Positions 33,202 through 43,885 of a stretch of DNA of 64,000 nt are shown one piece after another. Numbering within the stretch: the first letter of the stretch is position 1; the number at the start of each line of letters is the position of its first letter. The stretch is taken from positions 9,922 through 73,921 of the forward strand of contig DVOM01000024.1 of NCBI GenBank assembly GCA_018713605.1, given 5' to 3'. The translations under genes were made by a program, and so were the position numbers. The notes under the pieces were generated by a model, which did not search any database, was not told the origin of the DNA, and worked only from the letters and a program-made list of their open reading frames with translations. Origin of the DNA: Scatacola_A faecigallinarum (GTDB lineage Bacteria; Pseudomonadota; Alphaproteobacteria; RF32; CAG-239).

Positions 33202-36051
33202 TTACCATGCTGCAGCAGTAGCAGAACCTTCAGCCGAAGATACTGTTACAGAACCATCGGCGTTCTCCTTGGAAGAAGATGCGATATAGACTTCCGGTTT
33301 GCCATGAGCAGCAATTTGAACTTGGTTGAGTTCGATTGATGTAATGGCGGTGTTGTTGTTAGCTTTTTCAATGCTTCTCCAGATAAAGGCATTACCGCTT
33401 TGATATGCGCGAGTGAAAACCCATGTTCCGTCAGCTTTTTGAGCAAGGCTTGCAACACCGGAAGGAGCATTTACTTCATCCCAGCTCTTCTTGGCTACTT
33501 CTTTGCCATCGATAAAGCCCTTTAATCCGCCGCCTACGAGTTGTCCATTTTCATAGATGTTGTAAACGAAGATTGTGGCAATGTGATGGGCATTGTTGTA
33601 ATCCCAAGTATGAGACTGGCTTCCAGATGAGATTCCGAACTGGTTAGGAGCAACGACCCAAAGGTTGACTTCTGCGCTGGCGTCGGTTGAACGGCCGTTA
33701 AATGTTGCACTAATCTGAGATTTGTACATCATGCCGTTCTTTCCGTCTTTACGACCGAGGTCAACAAGGCTGGAGGAACCCAAATCGGTAAAGCTGTATG
33801 TCTTAGAAGTCATTGCAAAGCTGTCGCCGATAGTCGGAACAAATTCAGCTTCTTCATGATAAGCAGCAAATACAACTTGGGCTTTGTTAGTCTTTGTTGT
33901 ATAAGTTGTTTTGTACTTCTTTACAGTAAACTTACCATACTTGCCGGCAGCCTCGCGGGTGCTTACAAGTTGCTTGGATCCTTCAACTGCATTGGCGTCT
34001 GAAACGTTGAAGTTGTCAGTGTCAATGTTTTGGCCGGCCGGAGCTTCGATAGAATTGAAAATCTGAACACCGTCAGTACCCAGTTCCTTTTCAGTGCCGT
34101 CAGACATGATGGCATAGAAAGTAGCATAAGTATAAGAGGTGGTCGGATTTACGTAATCGAAACCGAAGTTTTTGCCTATAGTTCCTTTTGGGCTGGCCTC
34201 TTCACCTTTGTCATTCCAAACTTCAGTATCGGTGTTGTGTGCCGAAGCAGCATTTTTACCGAAAGCAGCGTTGTAAATGAAAGATACCGGAGTAACCTCG
34301 TAGTTGTGGTTGTTCTCTTTTTCTTCACGTACATTGCCCAGAGAAGTCTTAGAATGTTCCAAAACCCACATCGGAACTGTCAAGTTGCAGCTCTTTCCGC
34401 CTTCAGTATAAGTCAAAGCTGTATACTGGAGTTCAATCTCATGAGCATGGCCGTTATAAGAAGCGGTCATATCCTGAGACATGGTTTGGAAAGTTAAACC
34501 TTCATGCTTTGTAGATGAACCAACTTTTGTTGCGTTGCCTTTCTTAGCAATTGTCGGGTTGCCAAAATTGGTGTTGTCGCGATACAGTCTGTCCAGTTTA
34601 GGCATGATGATTTTGCTTGCATAACCGTAGTTGTTGACAACGGTGGTGTCGCTGTATGTGTTGTCGTCATAATAACGTGTAATCACATAAGTTTTGTCAC
34701 CGTCGAAACTCTTTTCGGTTACTCTTGTCAGGTTCTTTTCAGGTTTTGGTTCTTCGCCTTTCAGCTTACGGAGAATAATTTCTCCTTCGCCGTTCAGGTT
34801 ACGGTCATAGTAGGTCGCAACAATCCGTGAGTAAGCGTGTTTCTGCTCATAACCGTATCCGGCCATGTCGGTCAGTTCGGTTGTGCCGCTGTCGCGGAAT
34901 GAGAAATCTTTGCTCAAGAACTGTATATTTTCTCCCATTCCCTGAGGCACAATATAAGTGGCCTCTTCAGTGTGTGCGTAAAATACACTTGAAGACTTGT
35001 CGGTCTTGGTTGTGTAAGTTGTTACGTACTCCTGAATGGAAATGGATCCTACCAATCTCGGGTCGCCAACTTTTTCTTTGGAACCGGCAACCGGTTCTAA
35101 GTCTGTTAAAGCAAAAGCTTCATCGTCTTTCAAATCAACAATGACGCCTTCGGCATTAACCAACCAGAAGCGAAGGGTTGCAGAAACATCAGAAAGTTTT
35201 TCTTCCTTACCGTTGTTCAATTTTTGCCACATTTCGAATGCTGTTTCGGCAGTATTGTCAGATGTGGTTTTGAACGTGAAGTTCTTTCCAAACATTTCCG
35301 TAGCTTCGGGATCCGGCTCAATGGTGTTGTTGGCTACGAAGAATTTGTGGGTTTTTGTAAACTCACGAACGTCGTCTTCATTGTAAACAAATTCCCACAC
35401 GAGAGTGTTGGTATAAAGTTTACCTTCAACGCCTTCATGAGTGTAAGCTTCGCCCTTTTCTCCGTAACGAACACCCTTGAAATTGCCTAACCAATAGCTG
35501 GATTTCATCTCCCAACCTTTATACCATGCTTTTTCGTGCACAGTATTGATGGTTTCTGAGAAACTGCCAAAGTTGTAGTTCCAACCAGCGCTAAACTCCA
35601 TTTTAGTGAAGTCTCCGCTTTGGTAAGAACGAGTGGCTCTGGTAGCTGAGAAACTCGGAGCTCCGATAATGCTGTCAGGAACCACGATAATATCGTGATC
35701 ACAGTCAGCGATTGAAGCTCTGACATTCAGGTCGGTGCGTACTTCTTTGCTTATACCATCTTCAATGATGGGATAGTATGAAGTGTAGTGTTCTTCATCT
35801 TTGAAGTAGAGCTCTGGATTGCCGTCAGCTTTGATGCCTTCCTTTTTGATTACCTCGACAGTTAATGTGTCGTGAACGGGATACCAGATGGTATCTTTTT
35901 TCTCGATGATAACCTCGATGGTTTTCTGGGAAGCCGTGAATGTCGGCATACCATCTTCACTGTTAGTGCAAGAAGTAAACATTGCACCAAAAACTACTGT
36001 GCAGAGCAACATTACTAATGCCGCAGCTGCGAAATTTTTCATTGTTCTCAT
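33202..36051 (-). CDS. Large Bacteroidota-like lipoprotein with internal repeats
   Basis: 949 residues. N-terminus MRTMKNFAAAALVMLLCTVVFGAMFTSC is a lipoprotein signal with the SC lipobox of Bacteroidota (Cys28), then TNSEDGMPTFTASQKTIEV, like the Ig-like leaders of their surface lipoproteins. Two modules repeat: TTYTTKTDKSSSVFYAHTEEA with its F/Y-rich continuation (about 344-430) and TTYTTKTNKAQVVFAAYHEEA (about 712-800). The 5' leader is A-rich with no Shine-Dalgarno near the ATG, also a Bacteroidota habit. Probably surface-exposed there; function unknown. Likely recent transfer, or an assembly join. Confidence 0.75.
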   Translation of the reverse strand: MRTMKNFAAAALVMLLCTVVFGAMFTSCTNSEDGMPTFTASQKTIEVIIEKKDTIWYPVHDTLTVEVIKKEGIKADGNPELYFKDEEHYTSYYPIIEDGISKEVRTDLNVRASIADCDHDIIVVPDSIIGAPSFSATRATRSYQSGDFTKMEFSAGWNYNFGSFSETINTVHEKAWYKGWEMKSSYWLGNFKGVRYGEKGEAYTHEGVEGKLYTNTLVWEFVYNEDDVREFTKTHKFFVANNTIEPDPEATEMFGKNFTFKTTSDNTAETAFEMWQKLNNGKEEKLSDVSATLRFWLVNAEGVIVDLKDDEAFALTDLEPVAGSKEKVGDPRLVGSISIQEYVTTYTTKTDKSSSVFYAHTEEATYIVPQGMGENIQFLSKDFSFRDSGTTELTDMAGYGYEQKHAYSRIVATYYDRNLNGEGEIILRKLKGEEPKPEKNLTRVTEKSFDGDKTYVITRYYDDNTYSDTTVVNNYGYASKIIMPKLDRLYRDNTNFGNPTIAKKGNATKVGSSTKHEGLTFQTMSQDMTASYNGHAHEIELQYTALTYTEGGKSCNLTVPMWVLEHSKTSLGNVREEKENNHNYEVTPVSFIYNAAFGKNAASAHNTDTEVWNDKGEEASPKGTIGKNFGFDYVNPTTSYTYATFYAIMSDGTEKELGTDGVQIFNSIEAPAGQNIDTDNFNVSDANAVEGSKQLVSTREAAGKYGKFTVKKYKTTYTTKTNKAQVVFAAYHEEAEFVPTIGDSFAMTSKTYSFTDLGSSSLVDLGRKDGKNGMMYKSQISATFNGRSTDASAEVNLWVVAPNQFGISSGSQSHTWDYNNAHHIATIFVYNIYENGQLVGGGLKGFIDGKEVAKKSWDEVNAPSGVASLAQKADGTWVFTRAYQSGNAFIWRSIEKANNNTAITSIELNQVQIAAHGKPEVYIASSSKENADGSVTVSSAEGSATAAAW

Positions 36052-36099
36052 GATTTTTGTTTTTTTATTGTTATTATTTTTGTTATTTTCTTTGGAGGG

Positions 36100-36600
36100 A
36101 ACTTCGGGAAATATGGGTTTCGGGAAGTTTTATTTGAAAAATTATGTCAGAGATGGAGATTCAAATTCAGCTGATAACCCTTTGGTCTAACCTAAATTTT
36201 ATGAATCCTTTTATTCTTTTAAAATAACTGGCCATTGTAATCTAACATAATCCTTATTTGTCGAATTTTAGAATAGCACAAAATTGATTAAAAAACAATA
36301 AAAACCATATGAATCTCTTTGATTTTTATCGTTTTAACAAAAGTGTAACAATGTTTAAAATGTCCAAGTTTGGACAAAATCGGTTATTTTCAGGGAGTCG
36401 CCGCCGATGACGTAAGTTTGTGAATTTTAAGACTTTTTTGAAACAAAATGAATCCGCGCAGCTGATGGTTGCACAAATTTAGCAGAATCCCGGACTCAAA
36501 AAGAAACGAATCGGAGTGTTTTTTGTATTTCGGCGCGAATTTTCCGGAGATGTCCGACTCGGAAAAGCTGTTTTGTGGTATTTGGACTTTTTTGATTGTC
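36100..36600. other. Gene-free AT-rich region upstream of the lipoprotein gene
   Basis: Very AT-rich, especially 36190-36380. It should contain the promoter of the minus-strand lipoprotein gene, but no clear consensus for either phylum could be picked by eye. Short open frames here look random. Confidence 0.45.
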
Positions 36601-36630
36601 ATTGTCAGGCATTCCTTTTCTCTTTCCTGT

Positions 36631-36717
36631 CATTTCCGGTTTTGGCGGGGAAAGCCGGAAGATCCCCGGGTTAAACCCGGGGATGACATCAGAGGTAGGG
36701 TAAACCCGGGGATGACG
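36631..36717. repeat. REP-like palindrome E (one and a half copies)
   Basis: GATCCCCGGG / CCCGGGGATGACA around TTAAA at 36661-36688, then a second right half at 36701-36717. It marks the right edge of the atypical island. Confidence 0.75.
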
Positions 36718-36935
36718 CCAGGGGAGATGTCCGGGACAAGCCTGAACATGACAGATAAAAGAAAGCCCGAATATGACGGAAAGGACGGAGAAAGGGATAA
36801 GTCTGAAAAACTAATATTTTTCTTGAAGAATCAATTGATATGTTATAGATTCGCAGACAGTTCAAAGAATCGGCCTGCGCCTTTCGGGGCGTGTGGCCAT
36901 GTTTTAACAATATAGCTATAGGAGCTGAAACAACA

Positions 36936-39632
<2,697 letters not shown>

Positions 39633-39636
39633 AAAA

Positions 39637-39662
39637 CTCTGTATAATGGCTGACTAATACAG
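39637..39662 (+). repeat. Dispersed element copy 4
   Basis: CTCTGTATAATGGCTGACT then AATACAG, five bases after the ppdK stop. Here the arms CTGTAT and ATACAG are perfectly complementary. Confidence 0.65.
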
Positions 39663-39670
39663 AAAGTACG

Positions 39671-39726
39671 AGAGGCGGAAAATTCATGTAGGTTTGTCTA
39701 CACTAAAATTTTCCGCCCTCTTTTTT
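39671..39726 (+). terminator. Terminator after ppdK
   Basis: GAGGCGGAAAATT pairs with AATTTTCCGCCCTC, then TTTTTT; the loop itself holds a small GTAG-type hairpin. Confidence 0.88.
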
Positions 39727-40062
39727 CTTATTATTCCGCTCATTCTCCAGAGTTTTTTTGTGTAAAAAAATAAGTCCTTTTAGGCTAAGTTACGTACGTT
39801 GATGTACGCGCCTGTCGCCTAAAAGGCTTTTTCTTATTATAATCCTCGTATATCGGCTTTTGTTTTTTCTCTTCTCTTTTTATTGTTTTGCGTATTTTCC
39901 TGAGTTTGGAAAAAGCCAGGTTCAGGCTTTTCCGATATGGCTTTAGCTTTGCCGCGTGAAACGATTATTGTATGAGGGCGAAAAGAGGTTTCGGGGCGCC
40001 TTTTTTATTGTTTTTTAAGGTTCGTGGTATATGTATTTGTTCAAATACAGGTGAGGTGTGAA
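39727..40062. other. Gene-free region with stacked hairpins
   Basis: No credible gene. Three inverted repeats are visible. One is CTTTTAGGC / GCCTAAAAG at 39778-39828 with an inner CGTAC/GTACG and a T-run after it. The second is GGAAAAAGCC / GGCTTTTCC near 39908-39936. The third is GGCG / CGCC near 39975-40003, followed by T-rich sequence. The first and last look like terminators with no gene before them, so small RNAs are possible, but no promoter stands out. Confidence 0.45.
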
Positions 40063-40650
40063 ATGAAACCGTATAACCAGGGAAATGTCGATTTTTTCTG
40101 CGGCATTTATGCCGTTATCAACGCATGTCGTTATGCCGGGCGCAAATATCATATTTTCAGCTTTAAGGAGGGCTGCGCGTTTTATCAGCATATGATGCAG
40201 TTTCTGCTGGACAAAGGGCTGTTTGAAGAGGTTCTCTATCATGGCTCTTCTTTTGAAATTATGCAGATGTATTTGGAACAGGCCTGTAAGTACATGTATG
40301 AGCATTATCGGCTGCGGTTGTTCTATAAGCGGCCGTTTACATGGATGGACATGCCGCTTGAACGGGCGACCAGAGTCATCGCCAAATATCTGACGGCGCC
40401 GAACACGGCCTCAATAATTCGCTTTGAAAACAAAGACTGCGGCGACCTCTGGTCAATAATCCGGGCGGTGCCGTTTCCGCTGAGCAGGTTTAAACTGTTT
40501 GACAGTTATCTGTATCCGCATTTGGATACAGGCAGCTGTCGTTGGGAAAAAGGCAAAAAATGCAGTTATGTACCGCGCGAGGGGATTATTTTTGTTAAAA
40601 TCGCACCCGAAAAGCCGGATAAGTTGTCAGATGATATTGACAAAAACTGA
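40063..40650 (+). CDS. Papain-fold (C39-like) protein, probably catalytically dead
   Basis: 195 residues. The start MKPYNQGNVDFFCGIYAVINACR has the QG...CGxYAxxNA pattern of C39-like cysteine peptidases (Gln6, Cys13). The region where such proteins carry HW then D reads ASIIRFENKDCGDLWSIIRAV...FKLFDSYL: Leu129 stands where His is expected, while Asp147 in the FDS motif is kept. If the alignment is right, it has lost the catalytic His. GAGG lies six bases before ATG 40063. No signal peptide. First of four unrecognised genes before pal; role unknown. Confidence 0.7.
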   Translation: MKPYNQGNVDFFCGIYAVINACRYAGRKYHIFSFKEGCAFYQHMMQFLLDKGLFEEVLYHGSSFEIMQMYLEQACKYMYEHYRLRLFYKRPFTWMDMPLERATRVIAKYLTAPNTASIIRFENKDCGDLWSIIRAVPFPLSRFKLFDSYLYPHLDTGSCRWEKGKKCSYVPREGIIFVKIAPEKPDKLSDDIDKN

Positions 40651-40765
40651 TCTTTGATTACATTTACAGCCATAGTTAATATATTTTTTAGGAGTATTTT
40701 GTTTTTTGAAAACATTTTAAGCCTCAGGCTTTACCATATTTTTATAACGTTTTAATTTTTATAGT

Positions 40766-41245
40766 ATGAAGGAAAATCTTCTCTCCAAAAAAGATGCCAA
40801 AGTTCAGCTTGAACGGCTTGGCATAATTGTAAAGGAAGACGACGTGCAAATAGGCCGTTTTTTCCTGATTGAAAATCCCGGCAGCGGCAAAGTGACGGTT
40901 TCGCCTTTTTGCGTCTGTGGGGAAGGCGTAACCGGATTGGGCGTTTGTTTCGTGTATTACTATCACGGAATTCTGACTGAAAACCGGTATCGGAATTTTG
41001 TTTACAGCTGCATGAATTTTCTGATTCCCGACAACAGGAAGAAAACTTATGCCGTTTATGTCCGGGCTTTCAGCGGCAAACACAGCCGTTTTCCGGAATT
41101 TGTGCTGAAAGAAAATTCTGAAATGATCCGTTATGATCTGCCCGGACATTCGTTTATGGCCGATGCCGGCGAATGGGTAGTTGTTGACGGCAGAATCGTT
41201 GCGGCAAAGGCGGTTTTCAAAACCCCGGTTGCCATGCGCGGATAA
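40766..41245 (+). CDS. Hypothetical protein
   Basis: 159 residues, not recognised. Mixed strand/helix, three Cys in SPFCVCGEGVTGLGVCF, then YYYHGILTENRYRNFVYSC and a C-terminal strand-rich end (GEWVVVDGRIVAAKAVF). No signal peptide. No Shine-Dalgarno before the ATG; the leader is very AT-rich. It has its own terminator. Confidence 0.6.
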   Translation: MKENLLSKKDAKVQLERLGIIVKEDDVQIGRFFLIENPGSGKVTVSPFCVCGEGVTGLGVCFVYYYHGILTENRYRNFVYSCMNFLIPDNRKKTYAVYVRAFSGKHSRFPEFVLKENSEMIRYDLPGHSFMADAGEWVVVDGRIVAAKAVFKTPVAMRG

Positions 41246-41251
41246 TTTGTT

Positions 41252-41292
41252 ACGACAGGTTTGTCCTAAGGGGCAGACCTGTCGTTTGTTTT
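41252..41292 (+). terminator. Terminator after the 40766 gene
   Basis: ACGACAGGT / ACCTGTCGT hairpin followed by a T-rich run. Confidence 0.85.
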
Positions 41293-41317
41293 AAATAAAT
41301 TTGACGGCTTATGAATA

Positions 41318-41346
41318 TTGACAAAATTTGTCCAGAGTGGTATTTT
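41318..41346 (+). promoter_or_regulatory. Promoter of the paralogue pair
   Basis: Perfect TTGACA (41318-41323), 17-base spacer, TATTTT (41341-41346), about 60 bases before the first start codon. Confidence 0.6.
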
Positions 41347-41410
41347 GCGGGTCGATTGATATTAAGAATATGCGAGAGTATTACTATAGTTTAATTTAAA
41401 TTGAAAAATC

Positions 41411-42193
41411 ATGGAAAAGAAAGTTATCATTTCAGACCTGACATTGTCAGCCGCTGAAGGTGTTGCAGAAACAAAGGCCAAACGTTTTTGGGAAAACCGC
41501 ATGAAACCTTATGAAAAAGTCAGGTTTCTGGCCGGGCATTTTGACCGTTTTATCGAGTATAATCCCGAATATGTTCAGGAAGGTCCGATTCAGATTGTCG
41601 TTTCGGCGACCAAAGACGTCGGCGCTTATCAGATCGGGCCGGACGAATATATGGAAGACGTGCTGGTTTCCAGAACGCCTCTGCGCGGGGCAAAATATTT
41701 TGTGGCCCTGCTCGGCGAAGCCAGAAACTGTGCAAGTTCTCACCGACGTTTCCAGCGTTGTCTGTATGCAAATACATTTTATCTGCATATTGACGGCAAA
41801 GGGATTATTCATCTTGACAGGCTGTTGGACAACAATGACTGGCTTTTTGCCGACCGCGTTGACCGCGCTCTGGAGATTGCGGTTAAGCGTCTGGGCGGAA
41901 AAATGTCTGAAGAGGAAAAGCCGCAGTGGTGCGATTTTTCCTACGGCGAAATCAAAGATTTCGGCCGGGTCGGATATTATGTTGCCAAAGACGGCCGGAA
42001 ACGTCTGATTATCTGCATGCTCAATTCCGGAACAATTTTGCCGGAACTTGATGCCAATGATGTCAAGCTTTCCGTTTTGTCTAGAAAAGGCGAATATTCC
42101 GATATGGTAAATCCGCTGCTGCGTTTCAGAATGCTGTCCAATAACATTGTTGCCCGTGTCAGTGCGGACAATGTAAATGCGTTTATGCGATGA
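41411..42193 (+). CDS. Hypothetical protein, paralogue 1 of a tandem pair
   Basis: 260 residues, family not recognised. Shares with the next gene the blocks YNPxYxQEGPxQIxVSA, the GxYQxxPDxYxExxLVSxTPxxGA stretch, a C-terminal RxxYxxKD...LxICMxNSGxIL and the same spacing, so the two arose by duplication. No signal peptide or membrane segment. Start ATG lacks a Shine-Dalgarno and sits in an A-rich leader. It overlaps gene 2 by ATGA, so the two are translated together. Confidence 0.7.
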   Translation: MEKKVIISDLTLSAAEGVAETKAKRFWENRMKPYEKVRFLAGHFDRFIEYNPEYVQEGPIQIVVSATKDVGAYQIGPDEYMEDVLVSRTPLRGAKYFVALLGEARNCASSHRRFQRCLYANTFYLHIDGKGIIHLDRLLDNNDWLFADRVDRALEIAVKRLGGKMSEEEKPQWCDFSYGEIKDFGRVGYYVAKDGRKRLIICMLNSGTILPELDANDVKLSVLSRKGEYSDMVNPLLRFRMLSNNIVARVSADNVNAFMR

Positions 42194-42939
42194 ACAGCTA
42201 TAAGATTTCCCGAGTGCCGGTTGTCGGCGGCGGGAAGAGAGAACGGCGGACTCCGTTTTCGCAGAGAGTTGACGAACTTGCGGACAATTTGAAGGGCTTT
42301 TTTGCCTATAATCCCGGTTATGAGCAGGAAGGTCCGATGCAAATTGCCGTGTCGGCAAGGGTAGACGAAGGAACCTACCAGTATGCGCCGGACAAATATG
42401 CCGAAAACATTCTGGTTTCCAAAACGCCGCGCAAAGGTGCCGATTTTTTTGTCGCAGGCCTTGGCGCATCCCGTCTTCCCGGCGGCAGAAACGTCGGCAA
42501 ACGCTGCCATTATTCCCGAACCTATTATGTCTGGAAAGATGGCGAAGGCTATTGTTGCAGGCTCTTGCTCAACAACGGCGAACAGCTTGTTGCCAAAAAG
42601 GCGGACGCGGCTCTGGACTGGATAATCGCCCGGGTCGGAGGCACGGCGCTGCAAGACGGTTCCGGCTGGTTTCGTTTCCGGCTGGAAGACGGTCTGAATT
42701 CGCTGGGCAGAATCAGGTGTTACTGGGATAAGGACGAAGAGCTGAGGGTGCTGATTTGCATGCCCAATTCGGGTGCAATTCTTGATTATGCGTCTTTTGA
42801 CGTGGAAATCGGCGAAGTTTTGCAGCCGGGGCATTATTATTCGACCCGTTTTCTGAACTTTATGCTGAACGGGCTGGATAACCTGCAGAGCAACCAGACG
42901 CTTTCGCAGAAAGAACTGAACGATGATTTGACGCCATGA
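42190..42939 (+). CDS. Hypothetical protein, paralogue 2 of a tandem pair
   Basis: 249 residues, homologous over its whole length to the preceding product (roughly a third identical by eye). The N-terminal 25 residues and the C-terminal tail (NQTLSQKELNDDLTP) are its own. It carries an extra Cys pair (YCCRLLLNN). Both copies keep the PDxYxExxLVSxTP and NSGxIL blocks, which are the best candidates for a shared binding or active site. Followed by a good terminator. Confidence 0.7.
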   Translation: MNSYKISRVPVVGGGKRERRTPFSQRVDELADNLKGFFAYNPGYEQEGPMQIAVSARVDEGTYQYAPDKYAENILVSKTPRKGADFFVAGLGASRLPGGRNVGKRCHYSRTYYVWKDGEGYCCRLLLNNGEQLVAKKADAALDWIIARVGGTALQDGSGWFRFRLEDGLNSLGRIRCYWDKDEELRVLICMPNSGAILDYASFDVEIGEVLQPGHYYSTRFLNFMLNGLDNLQSNQTLSQKELNDDLTP

Positions 42940-42943
42940 CGTT

Positions 42944-42981
42944 AAAGAGCGGGTTTCCCGAAAGGAAACGCCGCTCTTTTT
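42944..42981 (+). terminator. Terminator after the paralogue pair
   Basis: AAAGAGCGG...TTTCC / GGAAA...CCGCTCTTT with T-run. Confidence 0.9.
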
Positions 42982-43251
42982 GTATATACGGAAGTTTTAC
43001 GGAATCGCTGATTTTAAAGCGTCGCAAACCGATAAAAGGTTATATGTTTTCTCCGGCGGACGCGTTTTGACTCCGGCCGGAGACCGGCAAAACCGGGCTG
43101 AATGGCGGCAAAGGGGCTTTGCTGCAAGTTTTTTTGCATTTTTTGCGGTCTTTTTACTTTTGTTATTGAAAAATAAATTTTTATTGCTTAAGTTAAAGCT
43201 GTATTAGTTGTTTAGCAATTAAAAATATTAAACCCAATTGGAGAATATAAA
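42982..43251. other. Spacer before pal
   Basis: No credible gene; the last 100 bases are very AT-rich and should carry the pal promoter. Confidence 0.5.
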
Positions 43252-43716
43252 ATGAAAAAACTTTTAAGTTTGTTTTGCGCAATCGCTTTCTTATCCGGTT
43301 GTTCTTCTTTCGGTTCCAACGGCGGCCTGTTCGGCGGCAGCGAATGTGAATCCAGAGAAGCCCGTGACTTCATGGCCAATGCTGAAGACAGAGTATTCTT
43401 TGCTTTCGACAGCTCGGCTCTTTCCGACAACGCCGTCGAAGTCCTGAATACTCAGGTTAAATGGCTGAAAGACCACAAGAAAGTTAACGTCATCGTTCAG
43501 GGTTACTGCGATGAGAGAGGTACCCGCGAATACAACCTGGCTTTGGGTGAGCGTCGTGCCAATGCCGTTAAGCAGTATCTGGTATCCCAGGGCATTGCAG
43601 CAGACAGAATCTCTGTAATCTCCTATGGTAAAGAGCGTCCGGCCGTTCTCGGCAACAACGAAGCTGCCTGGGCTCAGAACCGTCGTGCCGTTACTGTTGT
43701 CAAAGCTGCCAACTAA
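43252..43716 (+). CDS. pal: Peptidoglycan-associated lipoprotein Pal
   Basis: 154-residue outer-membrane lipoprotein of the Tol-Pal system. Lipobox ending LSGC (Cys17), short Ser/Gly linker, then an OmpA-like domain with VFFAFDSSALSD, VIVQGYCDERGTREYNLALGERRANAVKQYLVSQGI and a closing NRRAVTVV, the diaminopimelate-binding fold. Followed by its own strong terminator, then cpoB. Unusually, tolB is not upstream. Confidence 0.96.
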   Translation: MKKLLSLFCAIAFLSGCSSFGSNGGLFGGSECESREARDFMANAEDRVFFAFDSSALSDNAVEVLNTQVKWLKDHKKVNVIVQGYCDERGTREYNLALGERRANAVKQYLVSQGIAADRISVISYGKERPAVLGNNEAAWAQNRRAVTVVKAAN

Positions 43717-43742
43717 TCAGCTTACGGTATCGTAAGAGTTCG

Positions 43743-43775
43743 AAAAGGAACGCGTCTTTAGGCGCGTTCCTTTTT
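43743..43775 (+). terminator. Terminator after pal
   Basis: AAGGAACGCG / CGCGTTCCTT hairpin with T-run. Confidence 0.92.
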
Positions 43776-43885
43776 ATGTCTGGTGGGAAACAGGCTTTTT
43801 GCGCTTGTGATTATGGAACTTTTATTTTATCTTAGGCTGACAGGCAAAAAAACTGCAACGGGAATAACATTTATTGAGGTCAGAA

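Noticed and set aside
36469..36915. 148-codon plus-strand open frame
   Set aside because: It runs through REP palindromes and ends inside the ppdK leader; composition is that of repeats, not protein.
40063..42939. Toxin-antitoxin or defence system
   Set aside because: No toxin fold, nuclease, helicase or small antitoxin partner could be recognised; the cluster is reported only as unknown.
42980..43207. 75-codon open frame before pal
   Set aside because: No ribosome site; C-terminal Phe/Leu/Lys run comes from AT-rich DNA in the pal promoter region.
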